From contig NC_058164.1 of NCBI RefSeq assembly GCF_020080835.1, positions 3,242,666 to 3,306,665 of the forward strand: a DNA stretch of 64,000 bases. Reading direction: 5' to 3'. The notes under the pieces were generated by a model. The model saw only the letters and a program-made list of their open reading frames with translations. It was not told where the DNA came from and searched no databases. Of this stretch, positions 46,320 through 57,334 are shown piece by piece; positions within the stretch are counted from its first letter, which is position 1, and every line of letters begins with the position of its first letter. The translations under genes were made by a program, and so were the position numbers. Source of the stretch: Cotesia glomerata. Its lineage: Eukaryota > Arthropoda > Insecta > Hymenoptera > Braconidae.

Positions 46320-48600
46320 TATAGATTAAGAATAATCAAGAATATTTGATTTCAGATAACATCAAGAGCCAAAATCACCCGGGCCACCCACGTGCATTTT
46401 TTTTGAGGTTCCAACTTCGAGTGACAATAATAATGGTAATAAACTATTAAATTTTTTCAAATAAATTTTTTTTTATATTTTCAATATGTAAATAAAAACA
46501 CTCTAAATATTCAAGATAATTCATTTTTATTTTCCTATAAAAAACCACCCTCCAAAGAAGTCATGAAAATAGGCATAAGTTACCAGACTACTACCTTAAA
46601 TAAGTCAAAATCTTAAAAGCAAGTTTCGTTAAAAAAATTGATGAATTGTTATCAACACATAGTCTAAATTGTACAATTTTCATTTTAATTGTGATTATAT
46701 AATTGTTGTCAAATCTCGAACATAATTTTTCTCGTCTGATTAATCAGTTATCTTTGTCACTTGACTATTTCCTAGCTCGTGTTGTTTATCACTGCCTAAG
46801 TTTAGACAACAGTTCTCGACTTATTAAACTTCTCGTAATCAGGTCATTTGCGTATAAAGTTTATGCTTTGAATCTGACATTTATGTAGACTGAATTATCA
46901 TAGCAATGGCATTTTAGCAACTAAACTCTGTCATTAGACACTTTTGTCTTTAAAGTTTTCGTTAATATATTACTTAACACACCATTATGCGAGCTTGTGT
47001 AATTTTTAATCATCTTATCGTTTAGTTCAATTAACTCAAAAGAAAAATACTTACGATCTGAGATTAAAAACAAGCTTGAAAAAGTCTGTGGTATTTTTCT
47101 GGTAATCACGCAATGACTTTTACGCGTCCTTGCTTCTAAATATTTTTTTGTATTAGAATATAGCATCATTTTTACACACCTTTAACACCATGTAATTTCA
47201 GAACCATGATCAATATTTTTCTTCCACCATATTCAAATTTTACTCGGCATTAAAATTAGTGAACTTTGTCATTAAACTGCCGTATATTTAAAAATATTTC
47301 GCCTTTCAAAAATGATGTATGCATTCATAAATATTAAAATAAAAATAAATTATGCCGATACACCATCAATTTCATAATTATTTCGCCAGCAGATTTTCCC
47401 TCGTTCTCGCCTCTCTACATTGTTTATAACCAAAAAAAAAAAACGCGAATATAAAGTCAGCTGCAGAACTTAACCATATTCATTTTAATAAATTTTTTTC
47501 CTTTTAATTTTTTCAGTTATGTAAGCGACCTTTATCTTTCTTTCCTCTATTCTCACAGTTCCATTGTCCAGGTTCTTGTCCCCGCAATTTAGTCATATAT
47601 ATCGAGGAGGAAAAAAAATTAAAAGAGAAAGAAAGGTCGGGCTGTTTAAAAAAAGTACGGAACGGGTTTGTGCCCCAATGAAGTAGCCTCTTTAAAGAAT
47701 GAATAAAAAAGCTTTTTTACTTTTTAATTTAGAGAAATGTAATTAACTTCGAGTCAAATGAAGAACTTATGACTTTGTATCCCTTTGTGTTATCAGCGTT
47801 ACGTATTTCAACGTTTGTTATTCAGAAACTAATATTTCGCTCTTGTTTATATTAAATTAATCTTAATTACTAGATTAAAACTTCGTGCTTACTCATCTTC
47901 TTAATGAACTATAAACTTCAAACAAAGAGCACGTTTTATACAAAGCGTAAAAATGTATTATAGCAAACGAAATTTTCTCCACAGTTACATAATATAATTT
48001 TAAGAACCGACGTCAAGTAGGCAGAAAAGAGGAAAAATGATACTGCTTTATACCATAAAAACCACAATGGGTGATTTTTGATGTTGACACCTGATTCGCT
48101 GTTTTGCTGTTATATCTTTCTGTAATACTCTTTACTATACTACTGTACTATCTTTCTGATATATTAAGCACAGTATATTCAACAGAAGAAAAGATAGGTA
48201 CAGATATAACATAAAGGTGAAAGCCATAAAATCTGTCAGTGTATAAACATTTATCTTTTTATGCGATTTACATTTGAATTTATTTCATTTTCCCTACACC
48301 TTTAGTAGTTATAAAATCAAACTTAATTTCGATCGTCATGAGCAATTTCTGGTCAATAAACGTCATTTTTTTCTACAATTCTTCCTCAGAAGGTTACATG
48401 ATACGTTCGTTAAAATTGCGTGTCTATTTTTTTATCCTGAGTCTTGAATGACGCACCAAAATAGAACACCTTTAACAGGAGGTTCTATCTAACGAGAGCA
48501 CCTTCAGAGGGAGTCCATTGTAATCCTCTAAATTAAAATACATGATAGTCTTGAAGTTAGTCAAAGGTCGAAACTCGCAAAAAACGGGCCACGATTCATT
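46320..48600. other. Unique AT-rich stretch, no gene seen
   Basis: 2.3 kb without shared repeats. ORFs of 61-82 aa at 46703 and 46921 have no recognised domain. Bases 46365-46420 and 48440-48520 are compositionally mixed. Confidence 0.3.
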
Positions 48601-49008
48601 CCCTCACGGTTTTGGAAATGCCGCAAAGATTCGGTATTTATACGATATAAATGCTGTATTTTTACCGTAATACTTTAGTCATTTTAGCCAGTTTTTTTAC
48701 CGAATTATTACGAAAAAATTACGAAATAAATTCAGAATATTTACGGCAATACAATAGAAAAATTACGGTATATTAACAGCATTTAAACCGTAAATGTACC
48801 GCATATTTACTGTATATCTGCGGCACTATTGCAGCAAAAAACCGGAAAAGATTTTCTATTACCGGTAAAATACCAAAAATATGCTGCTTCTCTACTATTT
48901 TTCAATAGCTTAAAATTTTTTTTTATAATATTATAAATTATCGTGAATAATTTTTAAGAGGTTAATAAATTAATTTCCCTATTATTATAATTATTATATT
49001 TATTTTTA

Positions 49009-49080
49009 GTCCAGATCGGGATTCGAACCCGGATCATTTAGTTACACGCCAAAGGCTCTACCAGTTGAGCTATCAGAGAC
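49009..49080 (-). pseudogene. tRNA-like module, Thr(TGT)-type anticodon, in W5 copy 2
   Basis: On the minus strand: D-arm AGCTCAACTGGTAGAGC, anticodon stem TTTGG/CTAAA with loop CGTGTAA, T-arm CGGGTTCGAATCCCG. The loop has G instead of the invariant U at position 33 and the acceptor stem is poorly paired, so it is not a functional tRNA, but the A and B boxes are intact. About 75% similar by eye to the module at 52295. Confidence 0.75.
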
Positions 49081-49457
49081 ACTATCTGTAGCTATTTACT
49101 CAGTCACCTAATAAGACCCACCAAGTAATAAACACCACCGTCCATCTTACGGTAGAAAGCATTATATCTTTAATTATATCAGTATAAACGCGGCAAAATT
49201 GCAGTATATCTTCGGTATTTTTACCGTAGAAATACGATTTTATTATTGTAAAATTATAGTAATATTATAGTTAATACATAGATTTTTTACGGTAAAAGTT
49301 CTAGAGTTTTACGGTAATTTTATCGTATTATTTCTAAACTTTGCAGCAAAAGTACGGTAACAATGCTGTATAACTAGAGTAAAAAAACTGGCCAAAATAA
49401 CCACAGAAATACCGTATTATTTCAGAATTATAACGGTAAATTTATGGTAAACGCAAA

Positions 49458-49669
49458 TACGTTCTAAAATTTTTTTTTTAATTTTTAAATTTACAATAAA
49501 ATTTTTTTTAATTTCCGAAAATCAAAAACAATCATATCGGTTACTTGGATTTTTTAATTTTTTTATTTTGTATCTTTTTTTAAAGAAAAAAAAAATTTTT
49601 TTTTCCTAATAGTCTTATGAACGTGGACTTGGCGCGACTTTTTTACAGTGAAACTGTTTTTGTTCGGAT
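49458..49669. mobile_element. A1 half-element
   Basis: Matches only the right arm of A1, from ACGTTCTAAAATTTTTTT to TTTTTGTTCGGAT; the left arm and spacer are absent. It lies inside W5 copy 2 and has no visible target duplication. Confidence 0.8.
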
Positions 49670-49686
49670 TTCAAAAACCGCGAGGG

Positions 49687-49960
49687 TTATTGGTTAAAAT
49701 TTAGACGCGCGCGTAGCGCGCTATTCAAATTTCTAGTAGAATTTAAAAAGCAAACTATCCTTAGTTTCTTCAGATGCCCAAATGTATAAAGCCAACAAAC
49801 ACCTTTTATATGTGGCAAATAAGTTTAATCTTTACTTAATCTAGATCGTGGACAGTAGTGAGGCATAACAAAAAAAAAGTGTTTTATAAACAACAAACAC
49901 TATCTCTATAGTGAGATAGAATAACTCGGAATTTAATATGAAATAAATAACAAGACAATA
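49687..49960. other. Short unique stretch
   Basis: Contains GACGCGCGCGTAGCGCGC (about 49703-49720), a GC palindrome in AT-rich DNA. No gene. Confidence 0.3.
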
Positions 49961-50193
49961 ACAGGTACTTGGTGCTCGGAAAAGTTTCCGGGTAGACTAG
50001 ACCGAGTTAATTAACATAACGAAATGAGTTTTCGAGGAGTGCATAGTCCCGGTGTAGTGTTGTCGGATGAACCTCTAGGCGAGGACTAGAAGACATTGGA
50101 GATGCACCGGGCGAGTGCCATAAGAATAGTCTAGTCGTGTCGTTCTGTACTATATAGAGGGTAAACGAGGTCTTTAGACCACCGGGATTTGCA
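49960..50193 (+). other. GC-richer leader-like island before the 50.2-kb ORF
   Basis: Non-repetitive, near-balanced composition, no A/T runs, continuous with the ORF at 50194. TACTATATAGAGGG at 50149 resembles a TATA-type element but lies only about 45 bp before the ATG. Looks like an untranslated exon or a promoter; unproved. Confidence 0.3.
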
Positions 50194-50346
50194 ATGCTAC
50201 GGAAAATATGCTTCGTTGGCTACATTGCAATCCTGGTAGCAGCAGTGGTAACTCCGCTGTACTATATCCCACTATCTGAACAAATAATCCTGATAAACTT
50301 TACAACACACTCAGCTAAACCACTCGGAAGAACATTGATTGCTTAA
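50194..50346 (+). CDS. Candidate small membrane protein or first coding exon, 50 aa
   Basis: Not recognised. The ATG at 50194 has a good context (GCAATGC, G at -3). It opens a 50-codon frame: a basic start (MLRKICFVGY), a hydrophobic segment of about residues 6-26 with AILVAAVVTPLYYIP, then a polar tail with an N-glycosylation site NFT at about residue 39, ending GRTLIA-stop (TAA 50344-50346). An in-frame TAG at 50155 lies upstream. The codon mix is balanced in GC, in contrast to the surrounding AT-rich DNA, and the 5' side (49960-50193) has the composition of an untranslated leader. An internal CAGTGGTAACT (about 50242) could be a splice donor, in which case only the first half is exonic. 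Could be a real short membrane peptide, a signal-anchor exon of a larger gene, or chance. Confidence 0.4.
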   Translation: MLRKICFVGYIAILVAAVVTPLYYIPLSEQIILINFTTHSAKPLGRTLIA

Positions 50347-51620
50347 TTCTATTAACATAAAAGCTGTTTTCTATCAAACTGTTTTATCTAAATTGAAAAA
50401 ATTAAGTCTTCGGAAATATAATTATAGAAAGTTCATCAATAAATCCTCTCTCAGCGGAATAATTTTTCAATATAATCCTCTGTTCTTGATTGCAATTTAA
50501 AATGAAAAGTTTAATTTAAACTTTTACTAAACGATAAATATTTTAAAATTGTAAATCTTTTCTGAATTCAATTTCACGAGTAACTTAATACATTCATTTA
50601 ATTTAATTATAAAGAATTGTAGGTCCTTGTCGTCAATAAATACTTTTATAAATTACTTGACAATAAAAATGGAGACGTGTAATTAAATTTGATTTCCCAC
50701 CGACAAAGTTATAAAAAATTAATTTTTAAAGGGACTAGACAGTTAGTTAATTTTAATTCCTTTTGAAGAAATCAGATGAGACGTACTTTAATAATCAAGT
50801 CTCGTTGAAAGGTAAAATCCAGAAAGCACAGTTCGTTGAGCAGACTTTATCCGTTGGACTTTAAACGTTCCCCCAGACAAGTTAATCTGCAAACGAATAC
50901 CAAAGAAGGGAGTAGATTGCTATGTACAGTTTTTGAGAAAGATTTTGAGGTTAAAGCTCAACTGTATAAAGTACAAGATTACGCTTAAACCACATAGGAA
51001 ATCCACCATTGCTAAGTCACTAGTCATGCCTTTCAATATTTTTTCCACGCCTCTAGCGTGAAAGCTTCAAATGCGTCACTTATGCCAAATTCGCTCGTCT
51101 AAAAAATTTTTGGTCCCTGCCAATTTTATTCAAGCGATTATTATTTAATTTTTTAGAATTATTATTCTTGTTAATTATAACTAACGTGCCAGATCGTGGA
51201 ATGTTTGACTTTTAGAATATTTTGTTACTTTAGTACTATCTTGCAAAGTTATACATTCGAAGAAAAAGTATTAGTCTTCAGTAATTCTATTAAACTTTAT
51301 ATCTCTTCTAAGTCTTTCACTCTTCTCCTCTTTTCCACTTTCTTTAGTACTATCATAAAGAATAAAATAGTAGAACCAAACTGCTTACAAAAGTGCGGCC
51401 ATTTCATCAAGCTTGACGACACGCTTCATTTAATAGCCAAGTCTTGACGAACGCGAAGAAAAACTTTATTCTTTTTCTTATCCATGTAATTTTGTACTTA
51501 AAAATTTTGTCCTTTTAATTTTACCCGCAGTCATTTTACAATAGACTCACAAACTTTTGTATCGCAGTAGCAAGAATACCGGTATTCCACAAGAATTTTT
51601 CCCGTTAACTTTTTTATTTT
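50347..51620. other. Unique AT-rich stretch, no gene seen
   Basis: An 83-aa ORF at 51196-51447 (F/S/L-rich) has no recognised domain. Nothing else assigned. Confidence 0.3.
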
Positions 51621-52128
51621 ACTCCTTATTTATTTATTTATTTATTTACTGATCATGGAGATAATTCTCTTTTTGACCACAAATCCAAATAATTACAAAA
51701 TTACAAAATTGTTGAAAATACATAGGTAGTAAGAAACTGATATAATAATAACAATAATAATAAAACTATAAATAAAGTAATATTAGTGCTAAAGTAGCAA
51801 GTAATCACAGACATTTTCTTCGCATTCAAAATCAAAATCAGGTTTACAATCAAGTGCTTAAATCATACTGACTCTTTTCTAACTCTAACAAATACAAATA
51901 ACATTTATGACGGAAGTTATCTAGAGTCTCAGCTGATGTAATAACAACTGGTAGATTATTCCAAAAATTACAACCAGTAACAATGAAAGATTTATAATAA
52001 GCTGCTGTACGCGCAAAAGGCACCTGCAGTGAATTTGTTTTACCTAATTCCCTACAACCTGAAGCACTAGTTTTGTGTAATAACTGGTCACCGAAAAGAC
52101 TTGGACGTACTAAACAAATCGCCTTAAA

Positions 52129-52217
52129 CAATTACGGAAAAATTCCCACTGAGTAGGTCCCCCCCTTTCCCCTATCCGTTCTTTCCCAACTCCCTTAAAA
52201 TTTGCTTTAATATGGCT
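52129..52217. repeat. 89-bp direct repeat, left copy
   Basis: Identical to 52383-52471. Contains GGTCCCCCCCTTTCCCC. Identity suggests a recent event. Confidence 0.97.
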
Positions 52218-52294
52218 CTTTACCGTAAGATGGACGGTGGCGTTGTTTGCTCGGTGGGTCTTATATACGTGACTGAATAAAGTAGTCAGTACTT

Positions 52295-52366
52295 GTCTCG
52301 GATAGCTTAACTGGTAGAGCCCTTGGCGCGTAACCGAGAGATCTGGGTTCGATTCCCAGTCTGGGC
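52295..52366 (+). pseudogene. tRNA-like module, Thr(CGT)-type anticodon
   Basis: D-arm AGCTTAACTGGTAGAGC, anticodon stem CTTGG/CCGAG with loop CGCGTAA, and a perfect T-arm CTGGG-TTCGATT-CCCAG. Position 33 is G rather than T, and the acceptor stem has several weak pairs, so it is probably not a functional tRNA. It is the best preserved of the three related modules (also at 10007 and 49009); all share the upstream block TAAGATGGACGGTG. Confidence 0.75.
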
Positions 52367-52382
52367 TGTCTGATTATTTTTT

Positions 52383-52471
52383 CAATTACGGAAAAATTCC
52401 CACTGAGTAGGTCCCCCCCTTTCCCCTATCCGTTCTTTCCCAACTCCCTTAAAATTTGCTTTAATATGGCT
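52383..52471. repeat. 89-bp direct repeat, right copy
   Basis: Identical to 52129-52217. Confidence 0.97.
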
Positions 52472-53095
52472 TTAATAAATAAAACTCACTAGCTATTAGT
52501 TGTAATCTTCGGTTTGATGGCTTTAGCCATCCAAGCGCCTGCCAATGCTTCGTTATATGCTCCACTCGGCGTATTCGTAAAACGAAACGCACACAATTGT
52601 TCAGCGATACTAACAGCGATCTTTCAAGCTCAAATGACAAATTCGTTAATACACAAGCACAATAATCATAAATTGGCAAGACCATACCAGTAATAAGTTT
52701 TCTTTTTAACGCCATACTGAGTTGTGCATCATTCATTCGTATTCTGTACAATGCTCCTGCCGTTCGCTTCTTAATACTAGCAATATGCTTTTACCAAGTA
52801 AGAGTACAATTAAAGACTACGCCCAAATACTTGTAGCTTGTAACAAAATCTATCAATCTATTATCTAAATATAATCTTAAATTTTCTATGCTCGCATTAA
52901 CATTGCACACATTTACCGCACTGCCAAATATCATTGCCTTAGTCTTTAATACATTTAAACGCAGCCTATTTGTTTGGCACCAGTCTGAAACACACTTAAT
53001 ATCTTCATTCATGTAAAATGGATATTTTACTCCTTGGATATATTCCTTCGAATATGGAAGCCTAAAAAGTTGTATAGTGTTTCGCAAGGATGTAA

Positions 53096-54444
53096 AGCAT
53101 TTAAGAACAAGATTTTAATCATAACTTTGCTAAATATTCTCATTTTGATAAACTTTGTCCACGAATATATAGATATGTATAGAAGCAAATGAGTATTTAA
53201 GTGGTTGTGCTTGTGCTGAAATTTTCACTATACCAAGTGCTTGAATCAACGTCTTCACCGAAACTCTGTTGAAGCAGCAGGCCTCCACTAAGATTTGTAG
53301 GTCGTGCCAAAGTTTTCGAGATCAAGTTGTAGAGGCGTAGTTTAGTTGAGGGAAAAATAAACTATCACGGTTTTCGAATATCAATTGACTTCAATTTAAG
53401 TTATAATTTAATTTTAAAACTTTTTATTACAATTTCATTTTTTTTTTTTTTTTTTTCGAGCATCGGTATTTCTACTGGAAATTTCGATAACCCGAAATAT
53501 TATGATTAAAAGTAATGGCCTCTATTGTAAGCAATATCAAATTATAATTAAACATAATTCAAGTAAAATTTAATGAATTACAATTACAGATTTAATTATA
53601 TTTGTTGAATATGAAAGTAGTTCATCAATTTTAGACTAAATTACTACAGTCTGCATTGAAATTTTATTTTTAATGCAATGAACAATTAATTAAAACTGAA
53701 AATGTTTGAAGAATGTAAAAATCAAGAATAAGCTTTGTTCATTGAAATATCAAAGTGTTAGTTTTATCGAATCGAGAGCTAATTTAAATAATGAAATTAT
53801 TGTTCTGTATTTAAATTCCCCTCTGCGGTTCGAATAATCGATGTTGCAGTTAATAGAGAGAATTATATTAAATTTATATTCAATCATGGTAATGTTTATT
53901 ACTTTGTTTCAATTAATGAACTAAAGCATTTGATTTGGTTATAATTGCAATGATTATGAAGTGGAAACATCAATTACATTACAGAAACATAATTTTCAAT
54001 TTAGTTTTCATGCTGTTTGTCGAACGTTAAAAGCGTTTTTTGTTTATCTTTAACCTATATTTGATGTTTTGTTAATTTACATCAATCTTCCGCTCTTAAT
54101 ACTACAATGAAGTTATGGTAATATAGAAATCTCGTAATTGAAATGTTAATTTTAGAATTTATTTAAAACAAACAAAAATTAGTTACTATATTCTAAAGAA
54201 CAAAAAAAATATGATTACAAATATTTTTTTGTTTCAAGTTTCAGAATATCTCGACCCTAAATTCTCTATTAAAAATAACAATTGAAAATGAAACAAATTA
54301 TGTAGATAGATATATGTTGAAACGATGAACCATTTTTTTAAATATAAAATTCAAGTGATTCGTAAATGATTTCTATAGAATTGAGTTTATTCGAGTAAAT
54401 ATTTTTTCAATAAATGAAATGAGTTTGCTAGTTTTAAAACAGTA
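53096..54444. other. Unique AT-rich stretch, no gene seen
   Basis: T run at 53439-53456. No ORF over 60 codons and no shared repeat. Confidence 0.35.
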
Positions 54445-54777
54445 CACGGAGAGAATTTTATGTTAACAGTAACCATCTCTATTTTGTAGCTTCTACTATT
54501 CAGGATGGTTATTAACTTTTACAAAGTTAAGATGATAAATGCAATTATCCGGCGATTTTAATTAGTACAATCAGTATATATTAATTCCCACAGTTATGAT
54601 GATACGGTTTATCATCTAGATGGTAACTTTTATCATCGGAGATAGTTAAAATTATCATGATTGCAATCATAAAAAAAATAAATAGGAAGTATAAAAAACT
54701 AAACTTTTCCGATTTTAGAGTCAGAATATAATAACATTCTAATGTTTGACATAAGAGTGAGTATTGAAAAAAGTATA

Positions 54778-55521
54778 TCTATATTATTAAGAGAATAACA
54801 AAAATTTTGTCTCCAGGATAATCATATGATAAAATCGATTTTTTTTTTTGTGAAATTTAGTGTCATTGCAAAGATCTTGGCTTGAATTTCCGCCTTTTCA
54901 AGGTTTCATATCATTCTCATCGATAATCATTTTATCATGATAAGTATTTAGGCTGCATTCGAAAATGCTCCATTTCTAAACATATAATTAAGAAATGACC
55001 TTTTATCTTGTTAACTATTGACATTTTTAAAGATATAAGCTCATCCCGACATTACACTCATCGAGACCTTTCATTTAAGTACCCACATCAATTTTTCATA
55101 TATTTATATATATTATATATATGGATATATCAAAAATATATCAAAAATGCATGTGGGTACTCAAATGAAAGCTCTTGATGAGTGTGACATCAGGATGAGC
55201 TTACATCTTTAAAAATATCAATAATTAAGAAATGACCTTGTATCTTGTAAACTATTGACATTTTTAAAGATATAAATTCACCCAGACATTACACTCATCG
55301 AGACCTTTCATTTGAGTACCCACATCAATTTTTCATATATTTCATATATTTATATATATTATATATAAATATATAAAATATATGCTTATATCTTCAAAAA
55401 TGTCAATATTTAAGAAAGTACAGTGCAATTTAACAAAAGTCATTATTTAATAAAGCGAAATTTTTGTTTATTTATAATTCACAACTCACGGTAGTCACGT
55501 AGTGACTAATCATATTACTAG
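54778..55521 (+). mobile_element. HelP Helitron-like element, one and a half hairpin units
   Basis: 5' end TCTATATTATTAAGAG preceded by A. 3' end CTAG at 55518-55521, with hairpin TAGTCAC-GTA-GTGACTA at 55492-55508. It contains one full self-complementary unit (about 55013-55232) and one left arm (about 55253-55410). The allelic copy at 27903 retains only the last arm, consistent with loss of one unit by recombination between repeats. Confidence 0.77.
55492..55508 (+). terminator. Helitron 3' terminal hairpin
   Basis: TAGTCACGTAGTGACTA, a 7-bp stem 9 bases before CTAG. The role in rolling-circle termination is inferred from known Helitrons. Confidence 0.7.
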
Positions 55522-55773
55522 CTGCGATGGTAATAATTACCATCATGATTGTAGAATTTACAATCAACATGATTTTAGCGGTTAACATATATTATGATTA
55601 AGTTTACCATCTTTAAGTTACCAGCCAGATGGTAATAATTATTATCCAGATGGTAAATGTAACTATCTGGATGGTTCAGTTAACAATTTGGATAGTTCTT
55701 GCAATCATTCATACTAAGTAGCCTGTTTTTACAATACTCGGATAGTTGTATTTACCATTAAATTCTCTCCGTG

Positions 55774-56923
55774 TATTAATTAAAAAAAAAAAAAAAAAGC
55801 TCTTATATCGTAAAAATTTATCTAGCGTAATGAATTAAAAGTAAATTCTTTTTGATGGTATAGAGATAAAATGAAATCAACCATTAGTTGAATCCGTGAT
55901 TTTGAAATGGTTGATTAACAAACAAAAAATTAGGTAAATTAAAATTCTGTATAGAGCAGTGACTTGATACATTGACATTCAAAGTTGTCGGAGCATATCT
56001 AGTGAGCTATTGAGTAATTTTGCCGATTCAAAACACGATCCGAACGAGGTGCATTGTTTCCATCCACCATTCTAGTATTTATAGTATGATAGTAGCATGC
56101 ATGCATGTGTGTATGAGACATGACTATAATAAAGTAAATGAGAACAAAAGTGAGACAGAAAGTCGAACCCCGGAGTTGGGTAAACCGGGAAGTGATTGGG
56201 ATTATTCGAGTTCGTTGCGAATCGCAGCTAATTCAGCCAGCCGAGAAAACACGTGTCAGAGGGTCCAAACGAGTTAGGTGAATCTCGCAATCAGCAAAGT
56301 GCTCACATCTTTCCCTCTGTCCCTCCATCACTTGTGCTCTTCTTTTTTACTTCCTCTTTAATTTCTGTCAGTTTATACATGTCTCTGTAGGTCGTACAAT
56401 TTAATTTACTCTCTTTGTTGAAATATTTGTCTCTCTTTCATTCAGCGCTTGTGTTTTACTGTATGGCACTCATCAGTTGGTCCTAGATTTTTTGAGCCAC
56501 ACACGTCTATCATAATTTTTAAAATCCCCACGCTTGACCTTTCAAACGAACTTCCGTACTATTCAACTTTTCAAATGCTCACCGCATGCCGCTGACATTA
56601 ACATCAGAGCAATTAACCGAATTTAGTTTTTAACATAAAATTCAAATGTTTTAATTAGGAAAAAAAAATATAATAAAATAAAACGTTAAATTCGTGTTTA
56701 AAACTTTTGTTTTTTGTCAAAAAAAAAACATGGAAAAATTTTTTCTAAGCAAGTGACTTTTATGTTTTCATAATTATTTTTTGGAACAACAAAAAAAATT
56801 ATGCATAATTAATTAATTTAAAAAAAGTTATAGATGACTGCTTACAATTATTACACCCTAAATTTTTCGCGGTAAAAATCTCCACTTACCTTTGAAGAGT
56901 AGTAGGAGTAGCAGGAAAATTAT
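55774..56923. other. Unique stretch with a mixed-composition island
   Basis: 56010-56600 is richer in GC and non-repetitive. The 85-aa ORF at 56020-56277 has a polar C-terminal part (GKPGSDWDYSSSLRIAANSA) but no recognised domain. Candidate exon or regulatory sequence; not proved. Confidence 0.3.
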
Positions 56924-57334
56924 TTGATGCATGATGAAGAATTAAATCTACATCAAAAGTTTATTGGAACTTTTAAAACTCAAAATAATAATTTAGTAAA
57001 CAAATTTCGATCACAATATTATTCGAAAAAAATGATAAAATTCCGTGAAATTGTCATTAAAAAACGAATAATTTATTTATTTAATCAAAACCACAAGTTA
57101 CGAAAACTTTTCGCAGCACAAATAAGCCTTGAAGCAGATATAAATTTAAGGGTTGAAGTTGCGCGGGCGAAGTCTCGCCTCGAACTGCGTCTGACTCGCG
57201 CTTGCTCTACTGTGTTTCGACGGCTACTGAATGTACCTCTGCGGGGGATATATACCGAGCAAACAATATCATCCCTCCTCTGGTGCTCACTACTTTTGTA
57301 TACAGCTTTGGTATCCGCAATAATACACCTCTGA
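56924..57334 (+). CDS. Unrecognised ORF, 136 aa, low confidence
   Basis: The longest forward ORF in the window. The N-terminal two-thirds is K/N/I-rich in AT-rich DNA (KFREIVIKKRIIYLFNQNHK). The end, from about residue 75, is Arg/Leu-rich (VARAKSRLELRLTRACSTVF) and lies in a GC-richer block at about 57155-57255. This abrupt composition change argues for chance fusion of two sequence types. No domain recognised; another ORF overlaps it in a different frame at 57202. It may be part of a decayed transposon. Confidence 0.2.
   Translation: MMHDEELNLHQKFIGTFKTQNNNLVNKFRSQYYSKKMIKFREIVIKKRIIYLFNQNHKLRKLFAAQISLEADINLRVEVARAKSRLELRLTRACSTVFRRLLNVPLRGIYTEQTISSLLWCSLLLYTALVSAIIHL

Larger units (their letters stand above)
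48601..49686. mobile_element. W5 element, copy 2, with tRNA-like core and a half A1 insertion
   Basis: Ends CCCTCACGGTTTTGG and CAAAAACCGCGAGGG are inverted repeats, flanked by TT. Arms are full of TTACGGTAA words. The tRNA-like core is at 49009-49080 on the minus strand, with CACCGTCCATCTTACGGTA beside it. Near the right end (49458-49669) the right half of an A1 element has been added. Confidence 0.78.
52129..52471. mobile_element. 343-bp element with identical 89-bp terminal direct repeats around a tRNA-like module
   Basis: 52129-52217 and 52383-52471 are the same 89 bases, from CAATTACGGAAAAATTCCC to TTTAATATGGCT. Between them are 165 bp with ACCGTAAGATGGACGGTGG and a tRNA-like segment. 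The LINE frame reads EFYLL on one side and FKAIC on the other, matching a continuous protein in the related LINE, so the whole 343 bp is inserted. TTAA lies at both edges (52124-52127 and 52472-52475) and may be the target duplication. The plan resembles a terminal-repeat retrotransposon in miniature, but the repeats do not start TG and end CA, and no primer-binding site is seen. Confidence 0.65.
51622..53095 (-). pseudogene. LINE ORF2 C-terminal half, interrupted by a 343-bp element
   Basis: Reverse strand. 53087-52791 gives CVSDWCQTNRLRLNVLKTK and SYKYLGVVFNCTLTW (late reverse-transcriptase motifs). A stop codon follows, and the same frame continues to 52461 through ITGMVLPIYDYCACVLTN and HWQALGWLKPSNRR to EFYLL. 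After the insertion, 52131-51850 resumes with FKAICLVRPSLFG and ends with NFWNNLPVVITSAETLDNFR. It has the same domain layout as the 22.7-kb LINE but differs in sequence and 3' tail, so it is another subfamily. The 3' end is an (AAAT)n tail (TTTA repeats at 51625-51650). Dead: one in-frame stop, the insertion, and 5' truncation. Confidence 0.88.
54445..55773. mobile_element. W2 element, copy 2
   Basis: Ends CACGGAGAGAATTTTATGTT and TACCATTAAATTCTCTCCGTG, with TA on each side. About 95% identical by eye to copy 1 at 27570-28902, including the internal HelP at the same place. ATGGTAA/TTACCAT words fill both arms. Confidence 0.87.

Noticed and set aside
46013..46339. 108-aa reverse ORF with LLQEI-type peptide repeats
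   Set aside because: It overlies W6, and the peptide repeat is the CTTGAATCAAG-like word in translation.
49009..49080. Functional tRNA-Thr
   Set aside because: Position 33 is not T and the acceptor stem pairs poorly; it lies within a transposable element.
52295..52366. Functional tRNA-Thr (CGT)
   Set aside because: The T-arm is perfect, but position 33 is G and the acceptor stem has several weak or mismatched pairs; located in a repeat inserted in a LINE.
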